From contig CANHAH010000002.1 of NCBI GenBank assembly GCA_947458705.1, positions 1 to 59,165 of the forward strand: DNA of 59,165 bases. Reading direction: 5' to 3'. This stretch comes from Opitutia bacterium (GTDB lineage Bacteria; Verrucomicrobiota; Verrucomicrobiia; Opitutales; Opitutaceae). The notes below the pieces were generated by a model. That model worked only from the letters and a program-made list of their open reading frames with translations. It was not told the DNA's origin and searched no databases. Of this stretch, positions 1 through 8,770 are shown in pieces (the stretch's first letter is position 1; the number at the start of each line of letters is the position of its first letter). The translations under genes and the position numbers were made by a program.

Positions 1-3000
1 AATCCCACCCTTAGTATTTACAACGGCGACGGTCAGCTTGTGCTCCAGAATGACACGTGGGGCTCGACGGATAATGACCAAACGGTTCTCAGTGCTACGA
101 CCACCGCCGCCGGCGCTTTTGCCCTCGGCACGACGACCGCCAACGGCTCCAACGATGCCGCCCTTGTCGCCACTCTATCTCCTGGCACGTATACCGCGCA
201 GGTTAGCGGCGTAAATAACACCTCTGGTATCGGCTTGCTGGAAGTCTACGACATCAGTGGATCTGCACGCTTAATCAATCTCTCAACCCGCGCCGTTGTC
301 GCCGCTGGCAACGGTGTCCTGATCTCCGGCCTTGTTATTGCTCCTAGCACGGGCCCTCGTCGCTTGCTTATCCGTGCGGCTGGTCCGGCGCTCACAGCGC
401 TCGGCGTGGGCGGCGCTATCGCCGATCCTGTTTTTTCGATTTATGATGGTAAATCTGTCATCATCTCCGGTGGATCCAACGACAACTGGTCTTCCGGCAC
501 CGCGGCCAACACCGCTGCTGTTTCCGCCGCTTTCGCTAAGGCCGGTGCTTTTCCCTTTGCTGAAGGTTCTCGAGATGCGGCTCTTGTTATCGATCTCAAT
601 CCCGGCAGTTATACAATCCAAGTGGCCGGTGTTGGTGGTACCGGCGGCGTTTCCCTCGTCGAGGTGTACGACCTGTCCCCTGAAAGCCTTTCCACGGTTG
701 GCGTCTCCGCCTCGATTGCGGCGGCTGATTCGCGTGGCACCTCACCTGTAGTTTTCACGCTTAATCGTGTTGGTGATCTCTCCAAGGCCATCACGGTTGG
801 CTATGCGCTCAGCGGTACCGCTCAATCTGGTGTCGATTATGTGCCTGTGAGCGGCGTGGCTAGTTTCGCCGCCGGCGCCTCCACGGCCACGGTTAGCCTC
901 GTACCCAAGTCCAACGGGTCCAACATCAATAACCGTATCGCTACCATAACCCTACTATCCAACAACAACTACGGCGTCTCTAGCAACGACAGTGCCAGCG
1001 GTTCTTTCTTCTATAATTCTGGTTCGCTCTTCATCTCCAACTTGCGCACGCCGGCGACAGTCACGGGCTCCACGGCCTACGGAACCGGCACCATCCAACT
1101 GGCGCCTGACGAGAAATCCGCTTACGTTAATGTCTCATTCTCCAACCTTAGCTCACCGCAGATTGTGGCTCACCTCCAGATCGACGGTAACTATGTTTAT
1201 AATCTGCCGCAGGGCCAAGTCAGTTACGCTGCTTGGGACTTTGCCCCTACTGGCACCTACAGCACTGCAGACCTAATCGCGGCTCTCAAAGCCGGACGTA
1301 TTTCGATCTCGATCGACACTGCCAAGTTTACCACCGGTGAACTCGCCGGCAATTTCGTGAAAACTTCTGGTACGGCCGCCTTTAATGCTCCCGTTGCTGC
1401 CGCTGCCTTCGATCTCACCAAAATTACCACTCAAGACGCATCCCGCTTCCTTGCACAAGCTACCTTCGGTGTTCGCAATGAGGACATCTATACTCTGATC
1501 AACAAAGGCTACAACGCATGGTTGAATGAGCAGATGACACTCCCAGCTTCACTCCACTTTGTCGAAGCCAGCGCCGATTTCGCCAACAATAACTCTGGTG
1601 GCGCCGGCGGCAACGCCACCACAGGGGTGCTTAATACCCGTATCGGCCTCATCCATCGACAGCACGCTTGGTGGAAACTCGCGCTTAATGCCCCTGACCA
1701 GCTACGCCAACGCGTCGCTTTTGCCCTTAGCCAAATTCTCGTTACCTCTGATCAAAATAGCACCATCGCCAACTGGCAAGACGGTCACGCCAATTACTAC
1801 GATCTACTCGTTCGCGGTGCCTTCGGCAACTTTCGTACGCTCCTAGAAAACGTCACGCTGAGCCCCAACATGGGCATCTACCTTAGCTCCCTGCGCAACC
1901 GCAAGGCCACCTTCAACACGGCCGGCGTTCAACTCACTCAGGCCGATGAAAACTACGCCCGTGAGGTCATGCAGCTTTTCACTATCGGCCTCAATGAACT
2001 CCAGCCCGACGGCACCCTTAAACTCGACGTCAACGGTCAACCCATCCCGACCTACACCCAAGACACCATCGTCCAGATGGCTAAGGTCTTCACTGGCTGG
2101 GGCTACTATCAATCTACTAACCCCACCTTCACCGGCGGCGGGGGCCTCAGCGAGAATTATCTCAGCCCCATGGTGCTTTACCCGGCATTTCACGACGACA
2201 CCGTGAAAACCATCGTCACGGGTAAAGTCCTGCCCGCCACCCAAGGCGGCGCAAAAGACCTCAAAGATACCCTCGACACTCTTTTTAATCATTCCAACAC
2301 CGGCCCCTTTATCTCACGCCAACTCATTCAGCGACTAGTCACCAGCAATCCCAGCCCTGGGTACATTTACCGCGTTGCCTCTGTTTTCGCCAACAATGGC
2401 GCTGGCGTTCGCGGTGACCTCGGCGCGGTTGTTCGTGCGATCCTCACTGATTATGAAGCCCGCTCTTCCGCTCTTCTCAACGCAGTGGGCCACGGTAAAG
2501 CCAAGGAACCACTCCTTCGCGCCACCGCACTCCTGCGCGCCTATGGTGGGGCCACCACCACTACTCCAGGTGGACGCTACACCGCGGGTAGTGGCTTTAG
2601 CCTCAGCAACCCCGAAGGTTCTCTCGCCCAATCTGCTGGTCGTGCTAACACCGTCTTCAATTTTTACGAGCCCGACTACATCTACCCCGGAGCCATCGCC
2701 TCCGCTGGACTTTTCGCTCCCGAATTCCAAATTTTCAACGATACCACGGCCATTTCGGCCCCTAATTATCTTTACGGCATCATCTACAGTACGCCATCGG
2801 CCACTTCGGTCGGACTCACGCTCACTGATTTACTCCCTCTAGCCAAAGCTCCACAGCAATTGGTCGATTACATGAACCTTATCCTATGCGGTGGCACTAT
2901 GACGCAATCAGACACCAACCTGATCGTTTCTGCTCTCACGCGCATGCCCACCGCGACCACGGATCTAGAAAAAGTCCGCTCCGCTCTCTATCTTGTTGTC

Positions 3001-3030
3001 ACTTCCCCCGAAGGCTCCGTTCAAAAATAA
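1..3030 (+). CDS. Large secreted DUF1800 protein with Calx-beta and CHRD-like domains (5' end missing)
   Basis: The reading frame is open from base 1, so the gene starts upstream of the window and the first in-frame ATG at 40 is internal. In order the visible protein holds the end of one copy and a full second copy of a repeated module of about 130 residues (markers LLIRAAGPAL, NDNWSS, DAALV, VEVYDL). Next come a Calx-beta-like stretch (SGVDYVPVSG), a CHRD-like beta domain (about codons 345-450) and a C-terminal DUF1800 domain of about 500 residues beginning at DASRFLAQATFG. DUF1800 proteins are secreted, of unknown function, and usually paired with DUF1501 genes, as here with only 7 bases between. 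Location downstream of the cut 5' end and beside pseudopilin genes suggests a secreted or surface protein. The domain calls are by motif recognition; the function is unknown. Confidence 0.85.
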   Translation, partial: NPTLSIYNGDGQLVLQNDTWGSTDNDQTVLSATTTAAGAFALGTTTANGSNDAALVATLSPGTYTAQVSGVNNTSGIGLLEVYDISGSARLINLSTRAVVAAGNGVLISGLVIAPSTGPRRLLIRAAGPALTALGVGGAIADPVFSIYDGKSVIISGGSNDNWSSGTAANTAAVSAAFAKAGAFPFAEGSRDAALVIDLNPGSYTIQVAGVGGTGGVSLVEVYDLSPESLSTVGVSASIAAADSRGTSPVVFTLNRVGDLSKAITVGYALSGTAQSGVDYVPVSGVASFAAGASTATVSLVPKSNGSNINNRIATITLLSNNNYGVSSNDSASGSFFYNSGSLFISNLRTPATVTGSTAYGTGTIQLAPDEKSAYVNVSFSNLSSPQIVAHLQIDGNYVYNLPQGQVSYAAWDFAPTGTYSTADLIAALKAGRISISIDTAKFTTGELAGNFVKTSGTAAFNAPVAAAAFDLTKITTQDASRFLAQATFGVRNEDIYTLINKGYNAWLNEQMTLPASLHFVEASADFANNNSGGAGGNATTGVLNTRIGLIHRQHAWWKLALNAPDQLRQRVAFALSQILVTSDQNSTIANWQDGHANYYDLLVRGAFGNFRTLLENVTLSPNMGIYLSSLRNRKATFNTAGVQLTQADENYAREVMQLFTIGLNELQPDGTLKLDVNGQPIPTYTQDTIVQMAKVFTGWGYYQSTNPTFTGGGGLSENYLSPMVLYPAFHDDTVKTIVTGKVLPATQGGAKDLKDTLDTLFNHSNTGPFISRQLIQRLVTSNPSPGYIYRVASVFANNGAGVRGDLGAVVRAILTDYEARSSALLNAVGHGKAKEPLLRATALLRAYGGATTTTPGGRYTAGSGFSLSNPEGSLAQSAGRANTVFNFYEPDYIYPGAIASAGLFAPEFQIFNDTTAISAPNYLYGIIYSTPSATSVGLTLTDLLPLAKAPQQLVDYMNLILCGGTMTQSDTNLIVSALTRMPTATTDLEKVRSALYLVVTSPEGSVQK

Positions 3031-3037
3031 TCTGCCC

Positions 3038-4513
3038 ATGAATCCCAAAAACCCCACCTTCGATCCCGCTCGCCGCAAATTCATCGGCTCGTGTTGCTCC
3101 GCGGTCGGCGCCACCGGCATGTTGTCCACCCTGGCGCAACTGCGTCTCACCGGCGCCATTGCCAGCCCCGGCAACGGTCCTGTCACCCCAAACACGGCCG
3201 GCGCACTGCCATCCGACTACAAAGCCCTTGTCTGTCTCTTCTTCGCGGGCGGCAACGATGCCAATAATTTCATCATCCCTAACGACGCCGCCGGCTACGG
3301 CTCCGCCACCTCCGACACGGGCTACGCCTCCATCACCGGTGGTCGCGGCGCGCTCGCCCTCCCGCAAAACACCTTGCTGGGCATCAACCCCAAGACCTCC
3401 GACGGCCGCGCCTGGGCCATTCACCCCAGCTTCAACGCTGATGTCGCTGGCACCAACACCACCGGCCTCAAATCCTTATTCGATTCCGGTCAGATGGCGT
3501 TCATGGCCAACGTCGGTACGCTCGCGGTCCCTACTACCCGCGCACAATATCTCGCGCGCTCCGTCCCGTTGCCCATGTCGCTTTTTTCCCATAACGACCA
3601 ACAGGTTGAATGGCAAAGCAGCATTGCCGACAAAGCCTTCGCCTCCGGCTGGGGTGGCCGACTCGCCGACCTCACCGATGCCTTCAACTCCAACAACTCG
3701 ATCTCCATGTCGATCACGTTGAACGGCCAAAACTCCTTTCAAGTTGGCCGCAACGTTGTCCAGTACTCCGTCAGCCCCAACGGAGCGATCACGCTCAGCG
3801 GCTCCAGTGCTCCCACGGGAACCTCGTTCGCCGCCATTCGAACCAAGGCCCAAAATGATCTCCTAGCGGCTCAAAACAACAATCTGTTCGAGACCGCCTT
3901 CGCTGGCCTCACCTCCAACGCCATCTCCGACAGCGCGCTCGTCTCCAGTATTTTTTCGCGCGCTCTACCTTTCACCACGGCGTTTCCCAACACCGGCCTT
4001 GGTCAACAACTCCGCACCATCGCGCGTCTCATCGCCGCTGCCCCAGAACTCGGTCTTAAACGCCAAGTCTTCTTCGCGCGCATCGGCGGCTTTGACCTCC
4101 ACGAATCTCAACTAGGCGCTCACGCTAACCTGATCGCCGATATCTCGCGCAGCGTCTCCGCTTTCTACAACGCGACCGTCGAACTCGGCGCCGCTCAACA
4201 AGTCACCACCTTCACCGCCTCGGACTTCGGCCGCACCTTCAATACCAACGGCGACGGCTCCGACCATGCCTGGGGCTCCCACCACTTCGTCGTCGGCGGC
4301 GCCGTCAAAGGTGGCGATATCTACGGCAAAATGCCCACCCTTATCCGCAGCGGCCCCGATGATTCCGGTACGCGCGGCAATTGGATTCCTACGACTAGCG
4401 TCGATGAATATAGCGCTACGCTCGCGTCATGGTTCGGCGTTAGCGCCACCAATCTACCGGTGGTTCTGCCTAACATTGGCCGCTTCTCGCGCGCCAATGT
4501 CGGTTTCCTCTAA
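3038..4513 (+). CDS. DUF1501 protein, probable Tat substrate
   Basis: A protein of 491 residues of the DUF1501 family, which is distantly related to the alkaline phosphatase/sulfatase fold and has no proven reaction. I chose the ATG at 3038 because it follows the upstream stop by 7 bases and puts a twin-arginine-like signal (ARRKFIGSCCSAVGATGM) at residues 10-28; in-frame starts further upstream lie inside the DUF1800 gene. Family-type motifs visible are LVCLFFAGGNDANNF near residue 65, the GGFDLHESQ stretch and the late FGRTFNTNGDGSDHAWGSHH metal-site-like segment. It forms an operon with the preceding DUF1800 gene, the usual arrangement. A Tat signal would mean export of the folded, metal-loaded protein; this is inferred from the signal only. 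Confidence 0.88.
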   Translation: MNPKNPTFDPARRKFIGSCCSAVGATGMLSTLAQLRLTGAIASPGNGPVTPNTAGALPSDYKALVCLFFAGGNDANNFIIPNDAAGYGSATSDTGYASITGGRGALALPQNTLLGINPKTSDGRAWAIHPSFNADVAGTNTTGLKSLFDSGQMAFMANVGTLAVPTTRAQYLARSVPLPMSLFSHNDQQVEWQSSIADKAFASGWGGRLADLTDAFNSNNSISMSITLNGQNSFQVGRNVVQYSVSPNGAITLSGSSAPTGTSFAAIRTKAQNDLLAAQNNNLFETAFAGLTSNAISDSALVSSIFSRALPFTTAFPNTGLGQQLRTIARLIAAAPELGLKRQVFFARIGGFDLHESQLGAHANLIADISRSVSAFYNATVELGAAQQVTTFTASDFGRTFNTNGDGSDHAWGSHHFVVGGAVKGGDIYGKMPTLIRSGPDDSGTRGNWIPTTSVDEYSATLASWFGVSATNLPVVLPNIGRFSRANVGFL

Positions 4514-4525
4514 GTCTCTATCCCA

Positions 4526-4549
4526 CGCGCGCGCCTTTTTGCGCGCGCG
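4526..4549. repeat. Perfect GC hairpin between DUF1501 gene and next gene
   Basis: Nine bases of alternating C and G (4526-4534) are the exact inverse of 4541-4549, with a C and five T residues in the loop. It lies 13 bases after the DUF1501 stop and 12 bases before the next start. No U-run follows the stem, so it is not a standard intrinsic terminator; an mRNA-stabilising or processing hairpin is the simplest reading. Confidence 0.6.
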
Positions 4550-4561
4550 CCCACGTCCCGT

Positions 4562-5125
4562 ATGACCTCGCGCCGTCTGTTGCCGGCCCTCGGACTATTG
4601 CTCTTATTGGGCCTCCTTGTTTGGTGGTTTCTGCCCACCGAGCCCGATCCCGCGACCGCGACCCCTCCAGCTATTTCCGTTCCCTCTCCGGAAGCTGCTG
4701 ACGCGCGCCGCGAAAAAAATCTTCCCCAGCCCCCTCGCGCTCTCACCGCCCCATACGATGCCCCCGCTTCGCTCGCCGCTGATTTAAACTCCCCACGCTC
4801 CGACATTACCCGCGACCTCAACCTCATCAACGACCTCTTCACCAACTGGCGCATCAACTTCCCTAGTCTCGGGCACCCTTTCGGCGAAAATTCCGAAATT
4901 ACACGCGCACTCCTCGGCGAAAACCCATTTCGTCTGCCCCTCATGCCGCGCGATCACCCCGCGATCAACGCCGCCGGTGAACTCACCGATCGCTGGGGCA
5001 CCCCCTTTCATTTTCATGCCCTCGCCAGTGACCGCATGGAAATTCGCTCGGCCGGCCCCGATAAAAAATTTGGCACTGCTGACGACGTCCGCCTCACGCC
5101 TCCCGGCCTCGACCCGCCTTTGTAA
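4562..5125 (+). CDS. Membrane-anchored protein with GspG-like C-terminal loop
   Basis: A 187-residue protein with one N-terminal membrane segment (residues 7-24, LPALGLLLLLGLLVWWFL) followed by a Pro/Ala-rich linker and a compact domain. The C-terminal part carries DRWGTPFHFHA and SAGPDKKFGTADDV. The second motif matches the acidic, glycine-rich loop that holds calcium in the major pseudopilin GspG, and the true GspG downstream has the same element (SKGPDKADGTEDDI). There is no prepilin cleavage motif (no GFTLLE), so it is not itself a classical pseudopilin. It sits between the DUF1501 gene and gspG on the same strand. I infer an accessory part of the secretion pilus or a relative of pseudopilins that lost processing; its function is unknown. 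Confidence 0.7.
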   Translation: MTSRRLLPALGLLLLLGLLVWWFLPTEPDPATATPPAISVPSPEAADARREKNLPQPPRALTAPYDAPASLAADLNSPRSDITRDLNLINDLFTNWRINFPSLGHPFGENSEITRALLGENPFRLPLMPRDHPAINAAGELTDRWGTPFHFHALASDRMEIRSAGPDKKFGTADDVRLTPPGLDPPL

Positions 5126-5276
5126 ACAAAAACCGCCCAGCTGGCTTTTTTGTTTTTTCGAGCACTGAGCGGCACCTTCGATTGATGGAGCGTGTTTCTT
5201 CGCTATTTTCCTGCAACCTCTCGCCTTCGCCAGCGTCTCGACAATGACTCCATCATCCCCAAATTTAATTTCTATC

Positions 5277-5765
5277 ATGTTCGCCACCCCGCCCGCTTCC
5301 TGCTCGCGTTCTCGATTTTTCACTCGCGCCCGCCGTGCCTTCACGCTCCTCGAAATCCTAGTCGTGCTCGCCATTATCGGGCTCCTTGCCGGCCTCGCTA
5401 TTAGTAACGTAGACAAAATCTTCGGCGGCGCCCAAGTCACCACCGCCTCGCTCTTCGTTAAAGAGAGCATGAAAACTTCGCTCACGACCTACCGCATTCA
5501 TCTCGGCGATTACCCTTCCAGCGCTGAAGGTATTCTTGCCCTGGTCTCGGCCCCCGCCAACAAAGCCGACCGTTGGCGCGGCCCCTATATCGAAGGTGGC
5601 AAAGTTCCCCTCGATCCTTGGGGCGAGCCCTATCAATACCGATATCCTGGCACCAAAAATAAAGGTAGCTATGACCTTTATTCCAAAGGTCCTGACAAAG
5701 CCGACGGTACCGAAGACGATATCGGCAATTGGGATTCCACCGCGGCCGCCACGCCTGCAAAATAA
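5277..5765 (+). CDS. gspG: Type II secretion major pseudopilin GspG
   Basis: This is the major pseudopilin, which would polymerise in the inner membrane into the short pseudopilus that pushes substrates through the secretin. From ATG 5277 the protein is 162 residues; an in-frame ATG at 5244 would add 11. The prepilin motif AFTLLEILVVLAIIGLLAG starts at residue 21-22, with Ala rather than the usual Gly at -1. The family markers DPWGEPYQYR and the calcium-loop type sequence SKGPDKADGTEDDIGNW are at the C-terminus. It heads the run gspG-H-I-J-K-L-M. The pseudopilins need a prepilin peptidase (GspO/PilD), which is not in this window. Identification is strong; the exact start is less sure. Confidence 0.93.
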   Translation: MFATPPASCSRSRFFTRARRAFTLLEILVVLAIIGLLAGLAISNVDKIFGGAQVTTASLFVKESMKTSLTTYRIHLGDYPSSAEGILALVSAPANKADRWRGPYIEGGKVPLDPWGEPYQYRYPGTKNKGSYDLYSKGPDKADGTEDDIGNWDSTAAATPAK

Positions 5766-5768
5766 TTC

Positions 5769-6359
5769 ATGATCGAGTGCGGCCAGCAACCGGCGGCAGG
5801 CGGCCGGGCCGCAAGGGTAGGGCACTTCGCTCCGGTCGTTTCCCGTGCCGCTCGCCGAGGCTTCACGCTGCTCGAAATGCTTCTCACGCTCGCGCTCATT
5901 GCGCTGCTCGCGGGCGCTCTCATTGGCGGTTCCTCCGCGCTGCTCGCCGAGAAACCACCTTCGGCTGACGATGTTTTTTGGACTACCGTTCGCGCCGCTC
6001 GCAAGACTGCCCTCAACGCCGAGCAAGATCTCAACCTACGCTACGACGAGAAAGCCAAAGCCTTTCAGCTCACACCGCCCGATGGCATCGTGCAATCGTT
6101 CCCCATTCCCGTCCCTGTCACCGGCTCGGGCACCGATCTGATCGTTGAATTCCTCGCCGCCCAAAAAACCGGTGGCTCCATTCTCCTCGGCGGTACCGTT
6201 GTCGAAACCGAGCCTCTCAGCGGTGGCGTCACCTTTTACGCCGACGGCACCTGTACCCCCTTTCGCCTTCAGATTCGCGTTAATGGTGGTGCACACATCA
6301 TCGCCCTGGATCCTTGGACGTGTTCCCCTGTGCTCACACCGCCCAAATCTACGCTGTGA
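5769..6359 (+). CDS. gspH: Minor pseudopilin, GspH-like
   Basis: A 196-residue protein starting 3 bases after the gspG stop. It has a 30-residue basic leader and then RRGFTLLEMLLTLALIALLAG, a full prepilin cleavage site (Gly at -1, Glu at +5) with its hydrophobic helix. The rest looks like a GspH-type beta fold ending in a C-P-F type segment (DGTCTPFRLQIRVNG), typical of FimT/GspH minor pseudopilins. Position directly after GspG and before GspI supports GspH. The leader is unusually long, so an internal start is possible. In the family, GspH links the GspG shaft to the I-J-K tip. Confidence 0.82.
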   Translation: MIECGQQPAAGGRAARVGHFAPVVSRAARRGFTLLEMLLTLALIALLAGALIGGSSALLAEKPPSADDVFWTTVRAARKTALNAEQDLNLRYDEKAKAFQLTPPDGIVQSFPIPVPVTGSGTDLIVEFLAAQKTGGSILLGGTVVETEPLSGGVTFYADGTCTPFRLQIRVNGGAHIIALDPWTCSPVLTPPKSTL

Positions 6360-6850
6360 ACTTGCCCGCGTTTCCCGTTTCCGCGCGTGACCCGCGCTCC
6401 CACGCCGGTTTCAGCCTGCTCGAAGTCCTCGTGGCGCTGATGATCTTTGCGCTCTCGGCTATCGTCCTCGGCTCTACTTACGTTAATATCCTTAACAGCT
6501 ACGAGGTTGTCGCTCGTGGCAACACTCGCGACGAAGACGTCGCTTTCGCCCGCGCCCAACTTCTTGCTCAACCCGACCGCGCCAAAGTCGAAGCCGGTGC
6601 GGAATTCGATTCGTTCGAAAACCGTCACGTCCGCTGGAGTGCCACGCTCGCCAGCACTGCAATGCCCGATCTTTTTACCGTCACTTTTTTGTGTGAAGTC
6701 ACCGATATGTCGAAAGGTGGCGACGCCCAAAAAACCACTCAGACTTTCACGGTGCTGCGCCCCACGTGGTCCGACGCCGCAAAAAAAACTCAACTCCGCC
6801 AAGCCGTGCGCGACCGCATCGCGGAGCTTCAAGGTACTAAGAAAAAATGA
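6356..6850 (+). CDS. gspI: Minor pseudopilin, GspI-like
   Basis: A 164-residue protein whose GTG start at 6356 overlaps the TGA stop of the preceding gene (GTGA), which favours translational coupling; a longer frame from 6314 would lie within gspH. The prepilin motif is HAGFSLLEVLVALMIFALSAI at residues 16-36, followed by YVNILNSYEVVARGNT, as in GspI. The C-terminal half is a short alpha/beta domain without further marks. In type II systems GspI nucleates the pseudopilus tip with GspJ and GspK, and here the order H-I-J-K is kept. The assignment to GspI rests on order and length more than on unique motifs. Confidence 0.82.
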   Translation: MNLPAFPVSARDPRSHAGFSLLEVLVALMIFALSAIVLGSTYVNILNSYEVVARGNTRDEDVAFARAQLLAQPDRAKVEAGAEFDSFENRHVRWSATLASTAMPDLFTVTFLCEVTDMSKGGDAQKTTQTFTVLRPTWSDAAKKTQLRQAVRDRIAELQGTKKK

Positions 6851-7524
6851 GCCCGCGTTTTCCTCTTTTTTCTCCCTCCGCTCGCCGCAGCGCGGGCTTC
6901 ACCTTGCTAGAGATTCTTCTCTCGCTCGCTTTGGTCGCGCTCATGTTGGTCGCGCTCAATACCTTTGTGTTTTCTATGGGTGAACTCTGGGGCAAGAATA
7001 CCGATATTCGCCTCTTCGAGCAACATGTCCGCGCCGTCACCCGCGCCCTCGATCGCGAACTCCGCTCAGCCACCCTACCGCCCTCCGCCCGCGCCAACGC
7101 TAGCCCAGTCGCGCCCCAAGAAATCCGCCCTAGCGGCGGCGTTACCGACACGCTACTCACCTTTGAACTGCCTGCTGGCACCCGCCTTATCAGCTGGCCC
7201 GGTCCCGCGCTGCCCGAAGTCGTGTGCTCTCTTCAGGCCCGACAAAATGAGGGGCTAATCCTCCTCTGGCATTCCCGCCTCGAACCCCGCTTCGAAGCTA
7301 ATCCGCCCCGGGAGACGATCTTAACCCCTTTCGTTACGGCACTCGCTTACGATTACTATGACACCGCCTTGCTGCGCTGGACCACCGAGACCACCGTTAA
7401 AAAAGACAACTCAGGTAAATACACTACTCCGCAGCGTCTCCGCTTGAAATTTGCCTATGGCGCTTTCACTCGCGAGACCGTCATCAATCTTGGCAATACC
7501 CCGCAAGGGTTGCCCAACTTTTAA
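6847..7524 (+). CDS. gspJ: Minor pseudopilin, GspJ-like
   Basis: A 225-residue protein starting with ATG inside an ATGA overlap with the gspI stop. The prepilin motif SAGFTLLEILLSLALVALML begins near residue 17. Downstream are an amphipathic helix (RLFEQHVRAVTRALDRELRSA) and a beta-rich domain, the usual GspJ layout and length. GspJ binds GspI and GspK in the pilus tip complex. The four-base overlaps along this run indicate a single tightly coupled operon. Confidence 0.83.
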   Translation: MSPRFPLFSPSARRSAGFTLLEILLSLALVALMLVALNTFVFSMGELWGKNTDIRLFEQHVRAVTRALDRELRSATLPPSARANASPVAPQEIRPSGGVTDTLLTFELPAGTRLISWPGPALPEVVCSLQARQNEGLILLWHSRLEPRFEANPPRETILTPFVTALAYDYYDTALLRWTTETTVKKDNSGKYTTPQRLRLKFAYGAFTRETVINLGNTPQGLPNF

Positions 7525-7527
7525 GCG

Positions 7528-8682
7528 ATGATGAAAGCACGCTCACTTTCTTGCATCCGCGCTAGCGTCCTTGTGATCGTCATGGTCACGCTCATTTTTA
7601 CGGCACTTGCGCTCACCGTATTTCTCGAAAAAGCCTCCAACGACCTCATCGTTGAAGCCCGCGAAGCCGATACCCGCCGCCTTCGTCAGGAAGCTTATTC
7701 TGCTCTCGAGACTACGCTCTCCGTCTTGGAAGAATTTCGTCTCGTCACTAACGGCCTCCACACGCCGGCGGAGGGTTGGTCCGACCCTCTCGGCTTCGCC
7801 GGTTATACCCCCACTGAGGGCCGCACGGTCACGGTCACTTTCGAAGACGAAAGCGGTAAGCTCTCCCTCCCGCAAGCCGGCGCTAATCAGCTCCAAAACC
7901 TCTTTCTCGCCTTCGGACTCACCAACTACGACACCGAGAAACTCACCGATATCATGCTCGGCTGGATGAAGCGCAATCACACCTACACCACCGCTCAATC
8001 GCCCGACTACGAATACGCGGCCTTGCCCTACGTCGCGCCACTGCGCTCGCTGCGTTCCTTTAGCGAACTCGCCGCCATCGATTTCGCCCGCACGATTTTC
8101 TTCGACGAAGCTGGCCGCCCCAACGACCTCTATCGCCGCTTCGTCGATAATGTCTCCCTCCTCAATTTTCAGCGCACTAACCTTAACGGCGCCAAATCAG
8201 ACGTCCTCACCGCTCTCGGCGAATTCGATGAGACACAGAAAACTAAACTCTCCGACTACCTTGCCGGCACCGGCCAATCCTCCTACAATGGGCCTGGCTG
8301 GTTCACGGCCAGTAACGACGCCCGCAAATTCCTTGGCTCCGCCGGTCGCGCTAATACCTTCGGCACCACCATCAGCGCTCTTCGTATCCGCCTAGTCGTC
8401 CAAGAAGGCCGCGCCCAATACCGTCTCGACGCCGTCGTTTCCCCTCAAGGAGGCGGAGCAACTACTGTACTGACGACCGCAACCAATACCCGCGCCAATA
8501 CGTCTGATGAACAGGCAGCCAGTGCCGCCAGCATCTCCACCACTTCTCGACCCACGACTACCCCCTCCTCCGCCACCACCGCCGCAGCGGCCACCACCCG
8601 GCTTAATTACCCCTTTACCATCCTTCAGCTCTCCGAAAACGAGCCTTTGCCACCGCCACCGCCACCTCTGCCCGCGTCCTAG
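7528..8682 (+). CDS. gspK: Minor pseudopilin, GspK-like, with Thr/Pro-rich tail
   Basis: A 384-residue protein starting 3 bases after gspJ. The N-terminal helix ASVLVIVMVTLIFTALALTVF lacks the GF-x-L-E signature, as often in GspK, but has the large helical insert typical of this tip subunit (ESGKLSLPQAGANQL, a stretch seen in GspK, then FGLTNYDTEKLTDIMLGWM). After about residue 310 the sequence turns into low-complexity Thr/Ala/Ser and then a run of prolines at the extreme C-terminus, unlike most GspK proteins. Role: caps the pseudopilus with GspI and GspJ. The tail may be a flexible extracytoplasmic extension. Confidence 0.8.
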   Translation: MMKARSLSCIRASVLVIVMVTLIFTALALTVFLEKASNDLIVEAREADTRRLRQEAYSALETTLSVLEEFRLVTNGLHTPAEGWSDPLGFAGYTPTEGRTVTVTFEDESGKLSLPQAGANQLQNLFLAFGLTNYDTEKLTDIMLGWMKRNHTYTTAQSPDYEYAALPYVAPLRSLRSFSELAAIDFARTIFFDEAGRPNDLYRRFVDNVSLLNFQRTNLNGAKSDVLTALGEFDETQKTKLSDYLAGTGQSSYNGPGWFTASNDARKFLGSAGRANTFGTTISALRIRLVVQEGRAQYRLDAVVSPQGGGATTVLTTATNTRANTSDEQAASAASISTTSRPTTTPSSATTAAAATTRLNYPFTILQLSENEPLPPPPPPLPAS

Positions 8683-8770
8683 TCGCCGTCATGCTTTTCG
8701 CTTTTTCTATTAAACATTCTCTCTTTCTCGGCCATTCTGCCTTTTCTTCCTAACGCCAACCCTTTTTCCG

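Noticed and set aside
5126-5165. Possible terminator at CCCAGCTGG followed by T-runs
   Set aside because: The stem is only 3-4 bp; the T-rich tract alone is not enough.
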